Positions 40,571 to 54,202 of a stretch of DNA of 64,000 nucleotides are shown in pieces. The DNA lies in contig WBMV01005060.1 in assembly GCA_013396655.1 (NCBI GenBank), positions 186,001 to 250,000 on the forward strand, given 5' to 3'. The position numbers and the translations under genes were made by a program. The DNA comes from Campylorhamphus procurvoides. Its lineage: Eukaryota > Chordata > Aves > Passeriformes > Dendrocolaptidae. A model generated the notes under the pieces. That model had not been told where the DNA came from and ran no database searches. It saw nothing but the letters and a program-made list of their open reading frames with translations. The stretch's first letter is position 1. Each line of letters opens with the position of its first letter.

Positions 40571-43500
40571 TTTTGGTCATAGCTGATAACTCTCAACATT
40601 TCATCTCATGCTGTCTCTTTTTCTTGGAATGCTTCCCTTCAAATGCTGAATAAGGAGAATAAATTGAGAGAGTGACAGTAGTAGTTTTCAGTAAACAGTA
40701 AAAGTACAGCTTATTGTTAAACAGAAAGAAAAAGAAAAATAAAGAACCTGGAATTCAGTGCATGTGTGCATGTGCATGTGTGTGATTGCCAAGGATCTAG
40801 CAGAACAGGCATATATTCTTGAAGAAAACTGTTAACAATTCAGAAGAGACCCAAAGAATGTGTGGATGGCACCCATTTCTGTCATACAGGTTATTTACTG
40901 CACACCCACAGTTTGGTTTTCACAAGCTTTTCCAACATGTATTTAATATCTTTCAGTCAGTTCTCCAAATATGGAATATTTTGCTCTTAGATGAGGCCAA
41001 AACTAAACTTGAAGAATGAAATCTGACAAACCCAGGTGCAAAATTCCTTTACATTTTCATGTCTTAAAAAAGACTAATGTGTGACAAAAAAAGGCAAAAA
41101 TATTACCCTTCAATACAATCCTTTTTGTATTAGAGCCAATATGGTTAGTTGTGAGAGCACACTGAGACACCAGAGAATGAGGGTCTGCTTCCCTGAACTA
41201 AGGTTAGCCTTGGTCAAGATGCTTCCCTGTCTGTGCCTGAGTTCCCTGGACCAAAAGGACAGGATAATGATATCGACCTTTGAAAAGAGTTTTGAACCTG
41301 CTGATCAAAACTGCTGTCTAAGAGTTGGCTTATTATTATTTTGGTTACTGAAGTGAGTTGAAAGGCCTCTGGTGGCTTTAATCAAAATTTCTTGTATCGG
41401 GCCCCAGAATCCCACCCGAAGGACAAAGTTTCTGAAAATTCTGTTGTGAGGATACACGAATGGTAAGTTGAAGGCTGGTGAGTACCCTCAGGTACTGCAG
41501 AGTTTTCCTGACTACAACAGAACTTCAATGACACAAAAGTAATTTCTGGACTTCCAGATGAAGTAATATATTCAGCACCATTAGTATATTCTCTATGTTA
41601 ACAGCAATTAAACACTGTTATAATGCTCTCATTCAAACTGGTCTAATTCAAAGACACCAAAGGGTGACAGGAGGCAATGAGGAATGAAGAAAGCACTTTT
41701 TTCAGGCAGGTATTACATCTGCCCACCTGGGCAGCAGCAGGTGCTCCCTGTGAGCCAGCACTGCCCTGGGGATCCTACGTTCCTGCTTCTGTCTGGTGGC
41801 TGTGGTTAATAAAACCAACCCTTCTGGGTGCCTCCCAACTAAAGCAGCAGATAAATAGCTGCATCAGAAACATTCCTGCATTTAGAAAAGCTGCAGGTTT
41901 GGATTCTGCATTAGCTTTTCCCTTGACAAATTCCATCTCTTAAGTCTACCCCAGCCTACCACACTGGCATGGTGACTGTCTGTTGCTGTCATGGTTTGTT
42001 ATGAGTCTCACAGATTAAGAGGAACCCTTGATATTTTTGACCTAACACATTTATAATACAGGCAAAACATGAGTTTATAATGAAAGTGCTTCCCTGGGTA
42101 TTGTCACTGCCTGTTTAAGCTAAAAACACTTGGATTTTGTCTGATGAATGAAGTGAATGTACACGCTATGACACTTCATGCTACAATAGCACTCTGTCTG
42201 CAGGACTGTTCCAAAGGAAAGTGCAGGACTACAGACAAGGTTAGTTCTCTAACTTGTAATTTTCAGAGTGAACCCAATGAAGTTCCACATCGTTCATGCA
42301 GAGATAAAGCCTGGAGTAACCTCATGGTAGAGCAGGTACATGAGGGTTTGTTGTGTTGATGGTACTTCTAAGCACAGTGCATCTATTCATGCAATAATGT
42401 GTTAAAGCATTTAAATGATCCCTATCTAGTCTAGTGGCAAAATTTGTCACTGGCAAAGACGTGTAATGTCTTTTCCATTAGCTTTTCTCTGTAATGGGAC
42501 ACAGGCAAATTAAAAGGGTTCTTTAACATACATCTCCTTCAGTACCAGCATGGCTGAGACCACCATAAATTAAATTTTGTAAATGATCACTGCTGTGCTT
42601 TTCGCTACATATGTCACTATATATTCACAATTTCCTCATCCCAAGGAGTGAAAATAGCCTTGTCAGCTTCATTTATATTCTCCTGCAAGAGATGAAAATT
42701 GCAAATATTGCAAGGAAAAGTTTTAAAATTTAAAATGCCAAATAGTTTTTCATTAACACTGAAAAGTTGTCTATATTATACCTCTACTCCCAAATATCAT
42801 CCACCACTGAATAATCATCTCAAGGCAGATCATACTAGTAAAAATATACAAAGCCTGAAAATATACCAGCATTTAAAGGAATAGGGCCACCTAAATAAAC
42901 ATGAAGTAACATTTTTACCAAATGTAATTAGAACCTTTTTCTGTGTCATAAAAATATCACCAAGATCTAGGGCCTGATTCTGACTGGGCTCCCACCCACT
43001 AATCAGTCGTCTGCAGATGCAGCTGTGGGTGCAATTTCAGCTCTCAGATTTTTCTGTTGTAGCTTTTTCTCCCTTGTTATCTCAGTAGACATCTTCACTT
43101 TGGTGAGATGGATATTAAACTACCATCCTGCCTCACATTCCAGGAATAAGCACCCAGCAAGCAGCTCAGCATCAGCTCACACATGAACAGCCTTAGCTCC
43201 CATAAAATATTCATTCATTTAAAAAATATTTGCACCCTGCTGTCAAACTTAGACAAATTCATACTGAGCCTCAGAAAATAGCTGTTTTAATGGTAAATGA
43301 TGTTCCAGAAACCTCTTTCAGGCTAAACAGTCTCGTCAAAATTATTTTAATAAGAAAGATTAACAATTTCAACATTAGCTGCTAATCCCCTTTCATTTGA
43401 AACTGTGCTGATAAAATTCTTTGCTTGTCATTCAAATAGTAAGTAATAATTATAGATTTGGGGCCTCCATCTCTTGCTTCATTAATAGTAAATTGCATGG

Positions 43501-44290
43501 AAGTCTGAAGCATAAAGTCAGCTTTGATACATCTCAAAATGCAATTTCCATAGCTTTCCTTAGCTATGTACAATTAATTACAGAGTTAATAAGGGGAATA
43601 TGTTAATGAAAGGGAAATTATTCACTCAGACCACCTGGTCTTATCAAATTTCTTTAATATGTTTCCTTCTTTCTGTGAATTTGCATGACAGCAAGAACAC
43701 AAATCATGGTGTGCGTTGCCAGTCCTTTAGTATTTTTATTTGCAACCAGCTTAAGTCCACTTAAATATGAAAAGAATGAAAGAAGTAGCCAGTACTAAGT
43801 ACCTGCCTGCACTTATTTTCTCAAGTTCAGTACCCTTTTAATTTTAAAACAAAAATGCTTAAACAACTTTATAATTACCAGTCTCTCTTCAATGCTCAAT
43901 AAATACAATGCATCCAAAAAGGAAGCTCTGTAATTCCTTATTTTATTTAAAGAAATGTGTTGCGTGTTGACATATTTAATAAAATATATACAGAAAAGTG
44001 CTTCAATTCAGTGCACTGTGACAGCCACTAGAGCTTAGTTGCTATGTGCAGCATGGCTCTTGGATGTTCCTGGGAGTATTTTAATTGGTACAAACAGCTC
44101 AGTCAGAAGGAAGCCATCCTTCCACGGCTTCACATAAGTCATCTTAAAAATAACACCTAGAGAAATATTGTTTAAAAATGGATCAAACCCAGAAAACATC
44201 CACCTTCAACAAGAAATTAATGGATTTATTACTAACCAGACTGAGGAACTGAGGACCGAAGCATTTTAGGACCTGGACACCAGTACTCAC

Positions 44291-44491
44291 AGTCACTCCA
44301 GAAAGAAAAGGGCAGAGAATGATTCCCAGAGCAATAGCAGCTCGTGCTGGAGGAGGTGATGCTTGTGAGCAGTTCTCACCACTCCCTTCTATTCTTAGTT
44401 CAATGCAAAGGTCCAACAAGCAGGCAGCAACAAGAGGCAACTCATAATTCTCCCTTGCTATGAAGAGGGTTTTCTTGGCCAGCTTGGCAAC
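44291..44491 (-). other. Candidate cassette exon or exon of a nested gene (67 codons)
   Basis: The minus strand shows a 201-nt segment bounded by TGCTGCTTTAG (acceptor, with a CACTAAT branch-point-like site and a CT-rich stretch upstream) and a strong GTGAGT donor. It is open in phase 0 for 67 codons, starting VAKLAKKTLFIARENYELPL and ending CPFLSGVT. Both neighbouring PTPRN2 introns and exons are phase 0 here. If spliced between the STGHMIL and SYMEDHL exons it would add 67 residues without a frameshift. The peptide has Leu/Ala-rich, helix-like composition with hydrophobic runs, which would be unusual in the cytosolic juxtamembrane region. I do not recognise it. It could equally be a chance open segment, since about 3% of 67-codon stretches are open by chance. 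Confidence 0.22.
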
Positions 44492-47400
44492 CTAAAGCAG
44501 CATTAGTGCATGAGTTTAGGAGAAGAGGATAAAGGAGACGTGACAGAATTGAGGGAGAGCTGCCAACTAGAAAAAAACAAGATATTACTCTAGTCTGAAA
44601 CAAAAGGACTGTTAGAGAAAGGAGGCAGATTCATAATGAAATTATGTCTTCTATAAAGATGTAGCAGGGTAGGGATGTAATATTTGAGGGTAGAAGACTT
44701 TATCTGGTTTTGACCAAAGAGTAACAGAGTCCAGTCCTCCTTTATGGAAGAGCAAATACTATGTCATCCACAAGCAAACTTCACAGATTATTTTAATGTT
44801 TGTCTTCTTATTTAAAAATGTTTCCACAGCTGCATTGTGGGTGCATATGCAAAATTTGATCATCACAGGAGCATTTTGTCTGTGTCCTACACATCAAATT
44901 TTCCAAATACCACCCAAATTCTGTCACCTTACTCAGAAAACATTGCCAAATTATGACCTAATCCCAGAAGGAGCTGCAGAAAGCAAAGTATGAGTTTTTT
45001 TATCTTGCCCTGAAGATAAGCATAACCAGACTTTGTTGAATCAGTGGAGGGATGAAACTGTCTTCATTACAAATAGCATCTTAACCAGACCACTTCCAAT
45101 AACTTCTGCTGGCATAGCCCATGGGAAGAGAAAGAGCTCTGCAAAATACTGCTGGAGTTCTCCTGGATATCTTAAACTGCAATTGGTATAACACTGCAAA
45201 AATACAGTGCCAGTATGATGCCCCTTCTTGGGAAGCACCATGAAGCAAGTCCCTGTTTCACCCTGAACTCTTACATATTTTGAGAAGCTCTGAAGTTGTA
45301 GTCCCATTTACCAGATGTCATTTGATCTTAGCAGTGCACCATGTCTTGCAACCTGTGTGAGACATTTCTTTACCTCACAGTGAGTCAAAAATCATCACAT
45401 CTGAACTCTGCCACCAGCTGAGAAATACTCTGTGACATATATTATCACCTTGGGTCACTTGCCTGAGAAGTCTTCATGAACCATCCTCTTTCTAGTATCC
45501 GTCTCCTTCTAAATAGGCATTTCTATCTATTAGACCCAAAATGTGATTAACTGCGACATCTGCTACAATGAGGTCTCAAGGATTTAATGCGTGGTGTGAG
45601 CATGCACAATAGGACAGATACAGCAAAGAGCATTTCATTACTGAGGATGTATTTGGAGACCAAAGACAAGATCTCCTGAATGAGTATTCATCTCTGGTTT
45701 CTGCCACTCCATGAGACTCCATGAGGCTCTCAGAAGCAGCAGAGGATCCAGTAGCATCCCTTGTCTTCAATCTGAAGTCTCAAACCCCAGACCTTTTCCA
45801 TTAAATGACCTCTGAGCTCTTGCTGCTTGCTTCAACTGATACTTGTCTTGCCTTGACATCACTTGGATGATCTCTAGAAATGGAGCAAAGCTGGAAGAAA
45901 CAGCAAAACAGCCCACATAGCCACCGAGTTTTGTGTCAGCCATGGCAATGATCCTTTCTTTTTACTTGGTGCACACAGTTGCATAACCTAGTTTTGTGTC
46001 ACACATTTCTCCCAATGTAACGCTTTTAAAATTAGTACTCTAGAATATTATTAGAAATGTTTTCTTCATCTTTATACTAAAAGCCTTAGGGAATGATATA
46101 AGTTGGCTAAAAGCGTTCAACCAAAGCAGCTTAAACAAAGCTGGAATAAACACTTTACAATCAAAGGACAGACCAAGATTTAGTCCCAGAAATTTGGTGA
46201 GTTGTTTCTAATCATGAGTACATTTGGGGAAAACACTTGACAGGGACGAATTTAGGGGAGAAAAGATTTTGAAATCAATTCCATATCGTGCTCAAGAGGA
46301 ATGTTTTTCTTGATTTAAAACTGACTCTGCAACTGTCATTATTTCCTAAGGTCCATTCAACAAAATTAATATAGAAAAAGGGAGGCAACTTATTATGAAA
46401 CAAATAAAAATGGAAGAATCAAAGGGTAACCTGCTCATGAATGATTTTTTCTGAGTTTTATTGAGGAAATCTATGTAGTACATACATCCATTTATTAGAT
46501 TTATGGCTCTATTAGTAGAGCTGTTTTCATATTTTTTTCAGTTGTCTTTGCAGCTCTTTGTTCCTGTATCTCAAGACTTGGCTTCAAACAAACACAGGTA
46601 AATGTTGCAAAATAACTTAAACATTCACCTAAAATGAAGGCATAAACCTATTTCATCCACAGAAGATCTTTCAAGAGGCACCAGCTCCACTTGTCCCTAA
46701 AAGCATGACAACTCAGGGAGAGCTGTGTAAAGATTTTCCCATCCACAGTATTTATGTCTTTTTTGGATATTGGCTATCTTGTCACTGAGTAATGCGATAC
46801 ACAACAGCCTTTTCCCTTGTGACTCCTCTTGTCCAGCTGTTCACGATGAAATGGCCTTTAGGGCCAAAGCCTTCTTGGGACTTAATTTGGTAAGACTTCC
46901 ACAACTATTTATACTGGCACAGCTGAAAGGTATGTTGGGATTTAGATCCACTTAGCACATGGGTAAGGAGTTTATGCCTTTAGCTAAATGTTACCACTGA
47001 CTTGTCTTCCTTCCAATATGAGGGAGGATTTTTTTTTCATTTTCTCAGTTGTAAGGTTTTTTTAAACAGGGTGTTTATAATCTTGAAATGTATAAACAGA
47101 AATTATTGCTGGTAGAAGGAAATGGTGGAAAAAGGAAAAAATATTAAAACCTACTAAATAATCAAGCAAAAGATTGCGACAAAGACCTCATTGTCCGTAC
47201 CTGCACTCCTCACTTTAGGCCCTGCTAGCACTAATCACCTCTGCAGTACATGTCCCCAGGCAGTGCAATGCACTGATGCCTTGCATCATGCTCAGGAAAT
47301 GTTTAGTATGTATGGGGATTAAGGTCAAGGTGGAAAGTACACCTGCATCTAGCACAGTGCTATTGGCCCTCACAGGCTGGAGCTTCTCCCTTTATTTAGA

Positions 47401-47851
47401 GAAGTGTGCTTAGATATCTTTTGCCCCAAATTTAATTGCAGCTTTAAGAATAAAACCAAGGCATTCCAGCAAGATGTGGTGCAGGGTTTAACAAACACTT
47501 TTTCTTGTTGGAATGTGTCTTCAATTACTCAGTCCTACAATCTTACATATTCAATTAAAATAAAATCTATAGCTGCTACCCCCATAGAGCTCATTTAAAA
47601 CAGAGCTCATTTTAAAAACTGAGAGTGAGGGGACATTGCTTGCAAACGATCAGAAAGTTACTAGCCAGAGACTACAGGATACCAACTCTATCAAAAGAGG
47701 TTCACCCTTGGAAACTATTCCTTTCTTGTTACCCTTCCCAGTCCTACAAAAATCTTTAGTGTGATTCAGCATCCACACTAAAATGGATGCAAAATTCAGT
47801 ATCTGGGGTTTGACTGGTTTTGCAGCAGCAAAACACCCCATGTCCCCAGCT

Positions 47852-47882
47852 CAGGTTGTGTCACCTTTTGGGACACAACCTG
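47852..47882. repeat. Inverted repeat, 11-bp perfect stem, 9-nt loop
   Basis: CAGGTTGTGTC and GACACAACCTG are exact reverse complements separated by nine bases. The pairing stops at both ends. No regulatory role can be inferred. Confidence 0.8.
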
Positions 47883-48474
47883 TCCCAGAACTTTGACTCC
47901 AAGTTCTCATATGAGGCCATCCTTCACTTCTCTATGGGGAACACGTTATGGGCACACAATATGCTCTTGGAGGCATATTGCCAAACACAAGGGGACCAAG
48001 AAGCCTTGCACCACCAAGATGCAAGGTGCTAGATATTCCAGGCTGTAGCCCATTTGTTCCCACTGCCTCATTCAGCTCAGGTATGAAACTTTCCTTTCCC
48101 TATGAAAAGTATGGCACCACAAACCATCACAGATTATTATTTCCAATATATACAGAAGTTTAATTCCCTCAGGGAAAACATTCCTCAGACTTCATCTGAA
48201 AAACAAGTACTGGAAAAGACCTTCTGTGAACTTACACTTTCCAAAATTCTAATTTATATGTAATGCTCCAAATTTTGAACATCTGTCTTTACAAGGAAAA
48301 ACCCCACAAAACAAAGAAAATCACTTCTGCTTCTGCAAATTCCTTCTCACATACACTGTTCAGATAACAACCTCATAATATTACCATCAAAAGCATATGT
48401 TTCCTTCTTGCAGTATGTTTCTTCATTTAAAACCTCATAAAAGATTATAATAATTTTAACCAAACAAGCATGAT

Positions 48475-48606
48475 AATACATGAAGCAGATGTAGATCCCC
48501 TCCACCTAACTTAGGTGCTGAACTTGTGCAACAGCACAAAAATACACGAAGCAGATGTAGATCCCCTCCACCTAACTTAGGTGCTGAACTTGTGCAACAG
48601 CACAAA
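48475..48606. repeat. Recent 66-bp tandem duplication
   Basis: Two head-to-tail copies, 48475-48540 and 48541-48606, differ at one position (T at 48481, C at 48547). Each contains GAAGCAGATGTAGATCCCCT and ends CAACAGCACAAA. The near identity points to a young duplication, or one that could still be variable in copy number. It lies deep inside an intron. Confidence 0.95.
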
Positions 48607-51600
48607 GAAAAGAGACTCCTTCACTCAAGCTGCAGACATCAACTGGATGGTGCAGGCACAATGGAGGCATCTCAAAAGAAATCCACTCTCTGCCTAATTC
48701 TCCGGAGACCTTCAGAGCCACCCACTCATCTCACCAACTGGAAGGAGAATTTGTGAACTCAAGTCAAAATAACAACATTCATTAAGTGCCTAAAATATAG
48801 GAATAAGTTAGGACCCCAAGTTAGGGAGACTAAATCTCTCCTAGACAGTTTTAAACCCCTCTGATTTTCTTGCTGGATTGCAAACAAAAGTGTTGCCCTT
48901 CAACCGAACTTCTCTTGTCACCTGAAATATAGATGTACACATGAGAATAAAGTGGGTGGAAATCTAATTCAAAGTTCCTATTCTTTCCCTTCTGAAAATC
49001 GCTTCCTTTCAAAACCAATGGTGACCGAAATGAGGGCACGAATTCTGTGTTGTTGCTGATTCTGAAACCAGCCAGTCAGCGCCACAAACATGATAGCATA
49101 AAACATGCTCCTCTAATTACACTTTCTAAAGTGCTGGGATTTTTTAGAAAGACAGAATCAAAATGTGCCATATGCGCCACCCTCCTGTTATAAATGTGAT
49201 GAAAAAGACAGTGAAAAGGGAAAAAAAAAGCTCTGAATGTTGTTATCGCTGTCCTTCTGGGCCTCCTGAGCCCTCCCTGCTTCCTCCTGCCAACAGCTCA
49301 GACTACCTCACGGTGCTGTCAGCAGTGCAAAGACATCGCCTTTGCTGCACAGGGAAGCAGCAGAAACACAGGATTTTTCTCTTTGAAGGCTGATTTCAGT
49401 CTAAGTGAGGAGACTGCCCCACAGCCACAGTGTTGGAAAGATTCTTGCTTTCTCCAGACCTCGAGAAGTTATTAACGATGGGCTAACCACAAGTGGCAAG
49501 TCCTCCAAGAAAACAGTACCTATGGCCAACCACAGGTTCCTATGATCCCAAAGCTGAGGTGACTTGGATACCACTTTAGGAATGACTGATCTCATTTTCC
49601 AGCAAATTAAACAGCTTTACAGAAATATTTCTGACCGACACTACCTCTGAGCAAGATTACATGGAGTCATTCAGCAGTCACAGACACACTTCTTCTAGGC
49701 TATTTTCATTAAAGTTTTATTCTGTTTATAAATCAAAATAAAATATTTCCTGCTGCCACTTTATACAGTACTCCATGGTTTTATTTTCTCTAGGGAGGTC
49801 CTGGCACCTACAGACAATAAAGACTGAGAAGTGTTAGCTCAGCTAACTGCTTCTTCACTGCACACTGTGGAGCTGAAAAACACATTTACAGACCTGTAAG
49901 TGCATTTACCCTGAAAAGCAGAGAGTATTTGCCATTCTTACTGGGCCCCTTGCTAATATTTCTCATTGCTTTTCTAGGCACTGAGATGTATTTCACAGAA
50001 AATATCTACAAAATTTAAAAGATAAAAGGATTGTGGCAACAGGAAATGAGAAGAACTGAAAAAAATGTCGTGTATTGAATGGTATAAGAGTGGCAAAGTG
50101 GCCCCTCACTCTCCTCCACTTGTATCTGCTAGGCAAGGTGAGGAAGAGCTCACCTCTGCTGAGCTGCTTCTCCTGTGAGGTCCAACAAGCCACAGCATCT
50201 CCAGAGGGAGAGAAATTCAGGTAAATAAGGTATTTTAGATATGTGCATTTATTTCTGAGCAAAACATAAATTGGGTCAGCTCTTCGGTTTCAGCGTGACC
50301 CACAGTGACACAAAAACATGAGCATTTCTGATCAAGTCCAATCATCTGCTTCTGAGCTGTAGCTGAGGGATGCTGATCTTCCATGTAACCCTAACCCAGC
50401 CTTGCCTTCAGCAAATCTTGTATTTACAGCTTAACTACTTTCTTAAATAAACATCCCACTGTCTCCTATTAGACTTGCCCTGATGGCAAAGCTAAATGCA
50501 TCCTTTTGATGCTAACCCATATTTTCTTCCTAACTGTATCATCTGCGTCCATTAAGAACAATTTTCCCCATCCTGAACGTTTATGGACATAGGCAGAGTC
50601 CCCCGAATCACTGATTTTGGTTTGTTCAGGTTAGACTAAAAAAATTAAATGTTTTTACTCTCTCTGTGTGGTTTTGTATCCTCAATACACTACAGCATTT
50701 CTTTACTCTTCTTTAAACCCTCACCATCTAAGATACAACATATACTGTTGGATAGCTAACACATGTATGAGTTCATCCAGGGTTAAGCAGGACTGACTGA
50801 ATTATGGACACTGAACACCATAACAGTGATTTTGACCAATCTATTTTTTTAAAGTTTGAACATATGAAGACATTTCTTTCTTGCAATTTTGGATAAATTC
50901 CAAGAGCCAGAGTAATTGGTTCCCATATGCAACTTTCTCTCCTTTAAGCATGATTTTGTGATGATTTTTTTGTCTCCCAATATTATCACTGAAAACAATT
51001 TTGTTCAATTTAAAGCAGTTGAAACTGTTTGCAAATGTTAAATGCATATTTCCATCTACATAGGAAATTTTGCTCTTATTTCCATGCAAATATATTGCCT
51101 CAGAACCTTTTGAACCTTGCCTCAGAATTTCTTTTTTGGGCCCTCCAAGCATTTTTGTTAACTGTGAAAGGAAATCAAGTGAATTTTAATTCTGGTTGGG
51201 CAAAAGTGGGACAGTAAAAACTATAACAAATGATTTTCTGCCATAAGAGTAACCCTTCCAAACTACACTTGTCTATCAGATATTAAAATAATCGTTCATT
51301 AACTCCCTTTGGAGGGGGACAGGCAGAGAAGTATTTCCTTAGGATGACACACTCTGAGGATGCATCTGGTTTACAATCCTGCTCTGCTTTTGCTCAGTTT
51401 CACAGCTGACCTGGTAAAGGCTGAAGGAGGTCAGTAATTTGGCTGAGGTCACGTTAGCTCTTTGGGTTTTACCTGCCTTCGTTCCTTTCTCCATTACCTG
51501 AGGTTGGCTTATAAGAACTTGAAAAATACCTGAGAAGATATTACTTTAAAACATAAGTCCAGAAAAAGAAACTAGTTGAAAAATTATGACCCAAAAGGAT

Positions 51601-52535
51601 GAAATGATGGAGAGAAGTTCCCAAAGCATGGAACAAGTGCTTACTTCAGGTAAACTGTGCTAGCCCAAGTCAAATACAGAAAGCAAAATAATACCTGACT
51701 TCAAGGCAGGTTCTTCACCATCACCTAACTTCTACTCTGCTAATTTCAATGCACTCTAGAAAGACAGTAAATACCTAAAGAAGGATGAGAATAAGGCACA
51801 ATAAATGGAGGATGACTCTACAGCTCTACCAGCAGGATAGAAACGAGCTCCACCAGTCCCAACAACTGTACTCTGACACTTATATGCAAGAAACTCTTCA
51901 TATGTCTTCTACACTGATAGTGGTCTCAGGTTGTGTTTGGAAATAACCCTTGTTTTCCAACAGAGACCCCATCAATAGAATATATTTGGATCATTTCAAA
52001 CAAAGGAGAAATCCAGCCCGGAATAAATTCAGTCAAGGATGAAATAATACCCAGGCACGGCTAAAATTCAGATCCCTTTTCTTTGCTAAAGGTAACAGAA
52101 ACCAATAGCTCTGTATCACTAATATTCTGTTCCCTTCTCAGCTCAGATACCTCCAAACACTGAAGATACATGAGAAAAAGCAGTAAGTTTATCAGAAATT
52201 TGTCAGTTTTCTTCAGTTGTCCAAGCTGAGGTAAACAACAATTAATAAGACAAAAGAATACTACAGAGCTTATCTTATTTAAAGCAAACATGCAAACAAT
52301 TCTTATGTCCAAGATATAAGAATACTCCCCAGAGAGGAAAAAAAGATATACTGAAAAAGAAATGGACATAAAAATTACTTTAGTTTTAATTATACAAAGC
52401 TGAGATTATCCGTGAAGCTCAGGAATATTTTCTCCCAGTGAAAAGACACCTTCCCTTTCTTTAAAAGCTCTTTCCAAAAGCTGAGCAGGTACCTAAAATT
52501 CTGATAAAATTGCCATGGAGACAAAATTGCCTTAC

Positions 52536-52730
52536 CAGGATCATGTGACCGGTGGAGATGTCCATGTTGGACTGGACCGGCTCCTCACACCAGGACGATG
52601 TGCTGCTCCGGGCAGAGGGGCTGGGAATGGGCCCATCGCTGAACTGAGAGGAAACACTATTTATTCGGGAAGAGTGGAGGGGCTCCGGGCGATCAGAGGT
52701 TTTCACTGCCATGCGCTGGCGGCATAGCTC
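52536..52730 (-). CDS. PTPRN2: PTPRN2 exon: cytoplasmic juxtamembrane segment
   Basis: This 195-nt exon encodes 65 codons (phase 0 to phase 0). It starts ELCRQRMA, continues with the Ser/Pro-rich run [17 protein letters not shown], then [17 protein letters not shown]. These are hallmark strings of PTPRN2, a transmembrane phosphatase-like protein of neuroendocrine secretory granules; the segment sits between the membrane helix and the phosphatase domain. The acceptor is a strong CT-rich tract ending in CAG just above 52730, and the donor is GTAAGG just below 52536. The ATG inside ELCRQRMA is internal, not a start, because the open frame runs up to the splice acceptor and homology continues through it. 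A Cys follows the Trp before EEPVQSN, where I recall Ser in human. The paralogue PTPRN is less likely, given the match across the whole exon. Confidence 0.96.
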
Positions 52731-54202
52731 CTGGAGAGAGAGAGAAAGAGAGAGGAGGAAACAACCTACGGTTAAGAGTAATTACAGGATAGAGTCTACT
52801 AAAGACATATGATTTACAATATGTTTCCAGGGCTGGAAGTGTTTTCGCCCTCACTGCAGTAATTTTTGGGAGGCTGTCTGTTCTCACAGGCACAGCTACA
52901 AAGAGATGCTCAATGAAATTACTATATGATGACTACCCTAACCTTTCAAAAGTGCAATTATGACTGCACACACATCTCCTTATAGATAACCAAAACTCAT
53001 ATTTTGGAGCTTGACTTCTTTAACAGATAGCTTTCTTTCCCCCCCTAATATCACCCTGTGTTCGGCAAAGCCACTTTTGAAACATGCAACCTCCTGAAGT
53101 TAATGGGGTTGCACGGGAGTAATTGAGAGCACTGCTTGGCCCTGGATATGCAAACTCAGCAAGCTCAAGGCAACTGAATTGATGTGCTCTCCAGTGTAAA
53201 TCCTAGTTGATAGATGCCTCATTTCTCTTCATTAAAATAGCAAACTTGCAACACTTCCTCCCTGATGTGGGGCAGAGAGGATGAAGAATGACATTAACGA
53301 AGAATAAAAGCAGAAATCTGTCATTGTATTGTTTAAGCAGCTTTGGCGAAGAAAGAAAATTCAAGCTATCACACACACTAATGCAAGTCATGTTAAAACA
53401 CTGAAATAGATAGCACTGGGAATACGTATTTTCAGTTGCTCTCATGCATAGAATTTGTGCAAAAATACAGAATTCTGGTTAGGTAACGGAAAATTCTGCT
53501 GGTAAAACCAACTCTTTATAGTATGAAATTCAGATTCTAACATGATAAACAGACACACTGTCATGTTATAATGCTTTTAGTGGTGAAATCACAGACATTA
53601 TGATAAAATTATCATTTTTAACATACGACTATTGTCCATGAGAGATACCTGGCTGCCTGTGGTGCACAGTGAGACCAGATAGTCTATAGTATGTGGACAT
53701 ATTGCACACACAGTGTGGTTACACATTTGTCTCAGATTACTTATTCTGCACAGATGAATACTGGGAGCACAGACTCTTGCCTCAGGCTAACAAAATAATA
53801 CAGTCAGAAGAATTCATACTGTTGAAATGCCAGGGCTTTTGTTTTCTTATTCACTGACAATATAGTTGCAGCCCAAGTGTCATCAGTATGGTGATCTGAA
53901 AACCATTATTTAGCAAGTGCAATAAAATCTTCTTTTCAGATAGGAGTTAGAAATATAACTTAAGACTATGTTTGAGGGTTTTTTTAACCTTGCAAACTTC
54001 ACAACACTGATGAGGAAACCTAATCCATGCAGCAGAGAGCAATCAAACAATCTCACTGAAACCATCACATTGAGTCTCTTCTTGTCACCACATAACAAAG
54101 ATTAAAGACCCCTCCAAACATTTTTTTCTATCAGAGTTTCTGTTTGACTTGCCATTAGAGATGCTTATGTGGAATTTTACTATTTGATGCTGTGCAGTAC
54201 AT

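Larger units (their letters stand above)
29290..52535 (-). other. PTPRN2: PTPRN2 intron, 23.2 kb, phase 0
   Basis: GTAAGG at 52535 and TTTAATTCCAG at 29290 bound the largest complete intron here. It holds a nested CR1 pair (33115-33682), a CR1 tail (39842-39902), a purine-rich stretch near 40380-40570, a splice-bounded open segment (44291-44491), an inverted repeat (47852-47882) and a 66-bp tandem duplication (48475-48606). Between these the sequence is AT-rich and shows nothing I can name. Confidence 0.88.

Noticed and set aside
41960..42010. TGTCATGGTTT string resembling the start of some avian LTRs
   Set aside because: Only about ten bases match and nothing around it supports an LTR.
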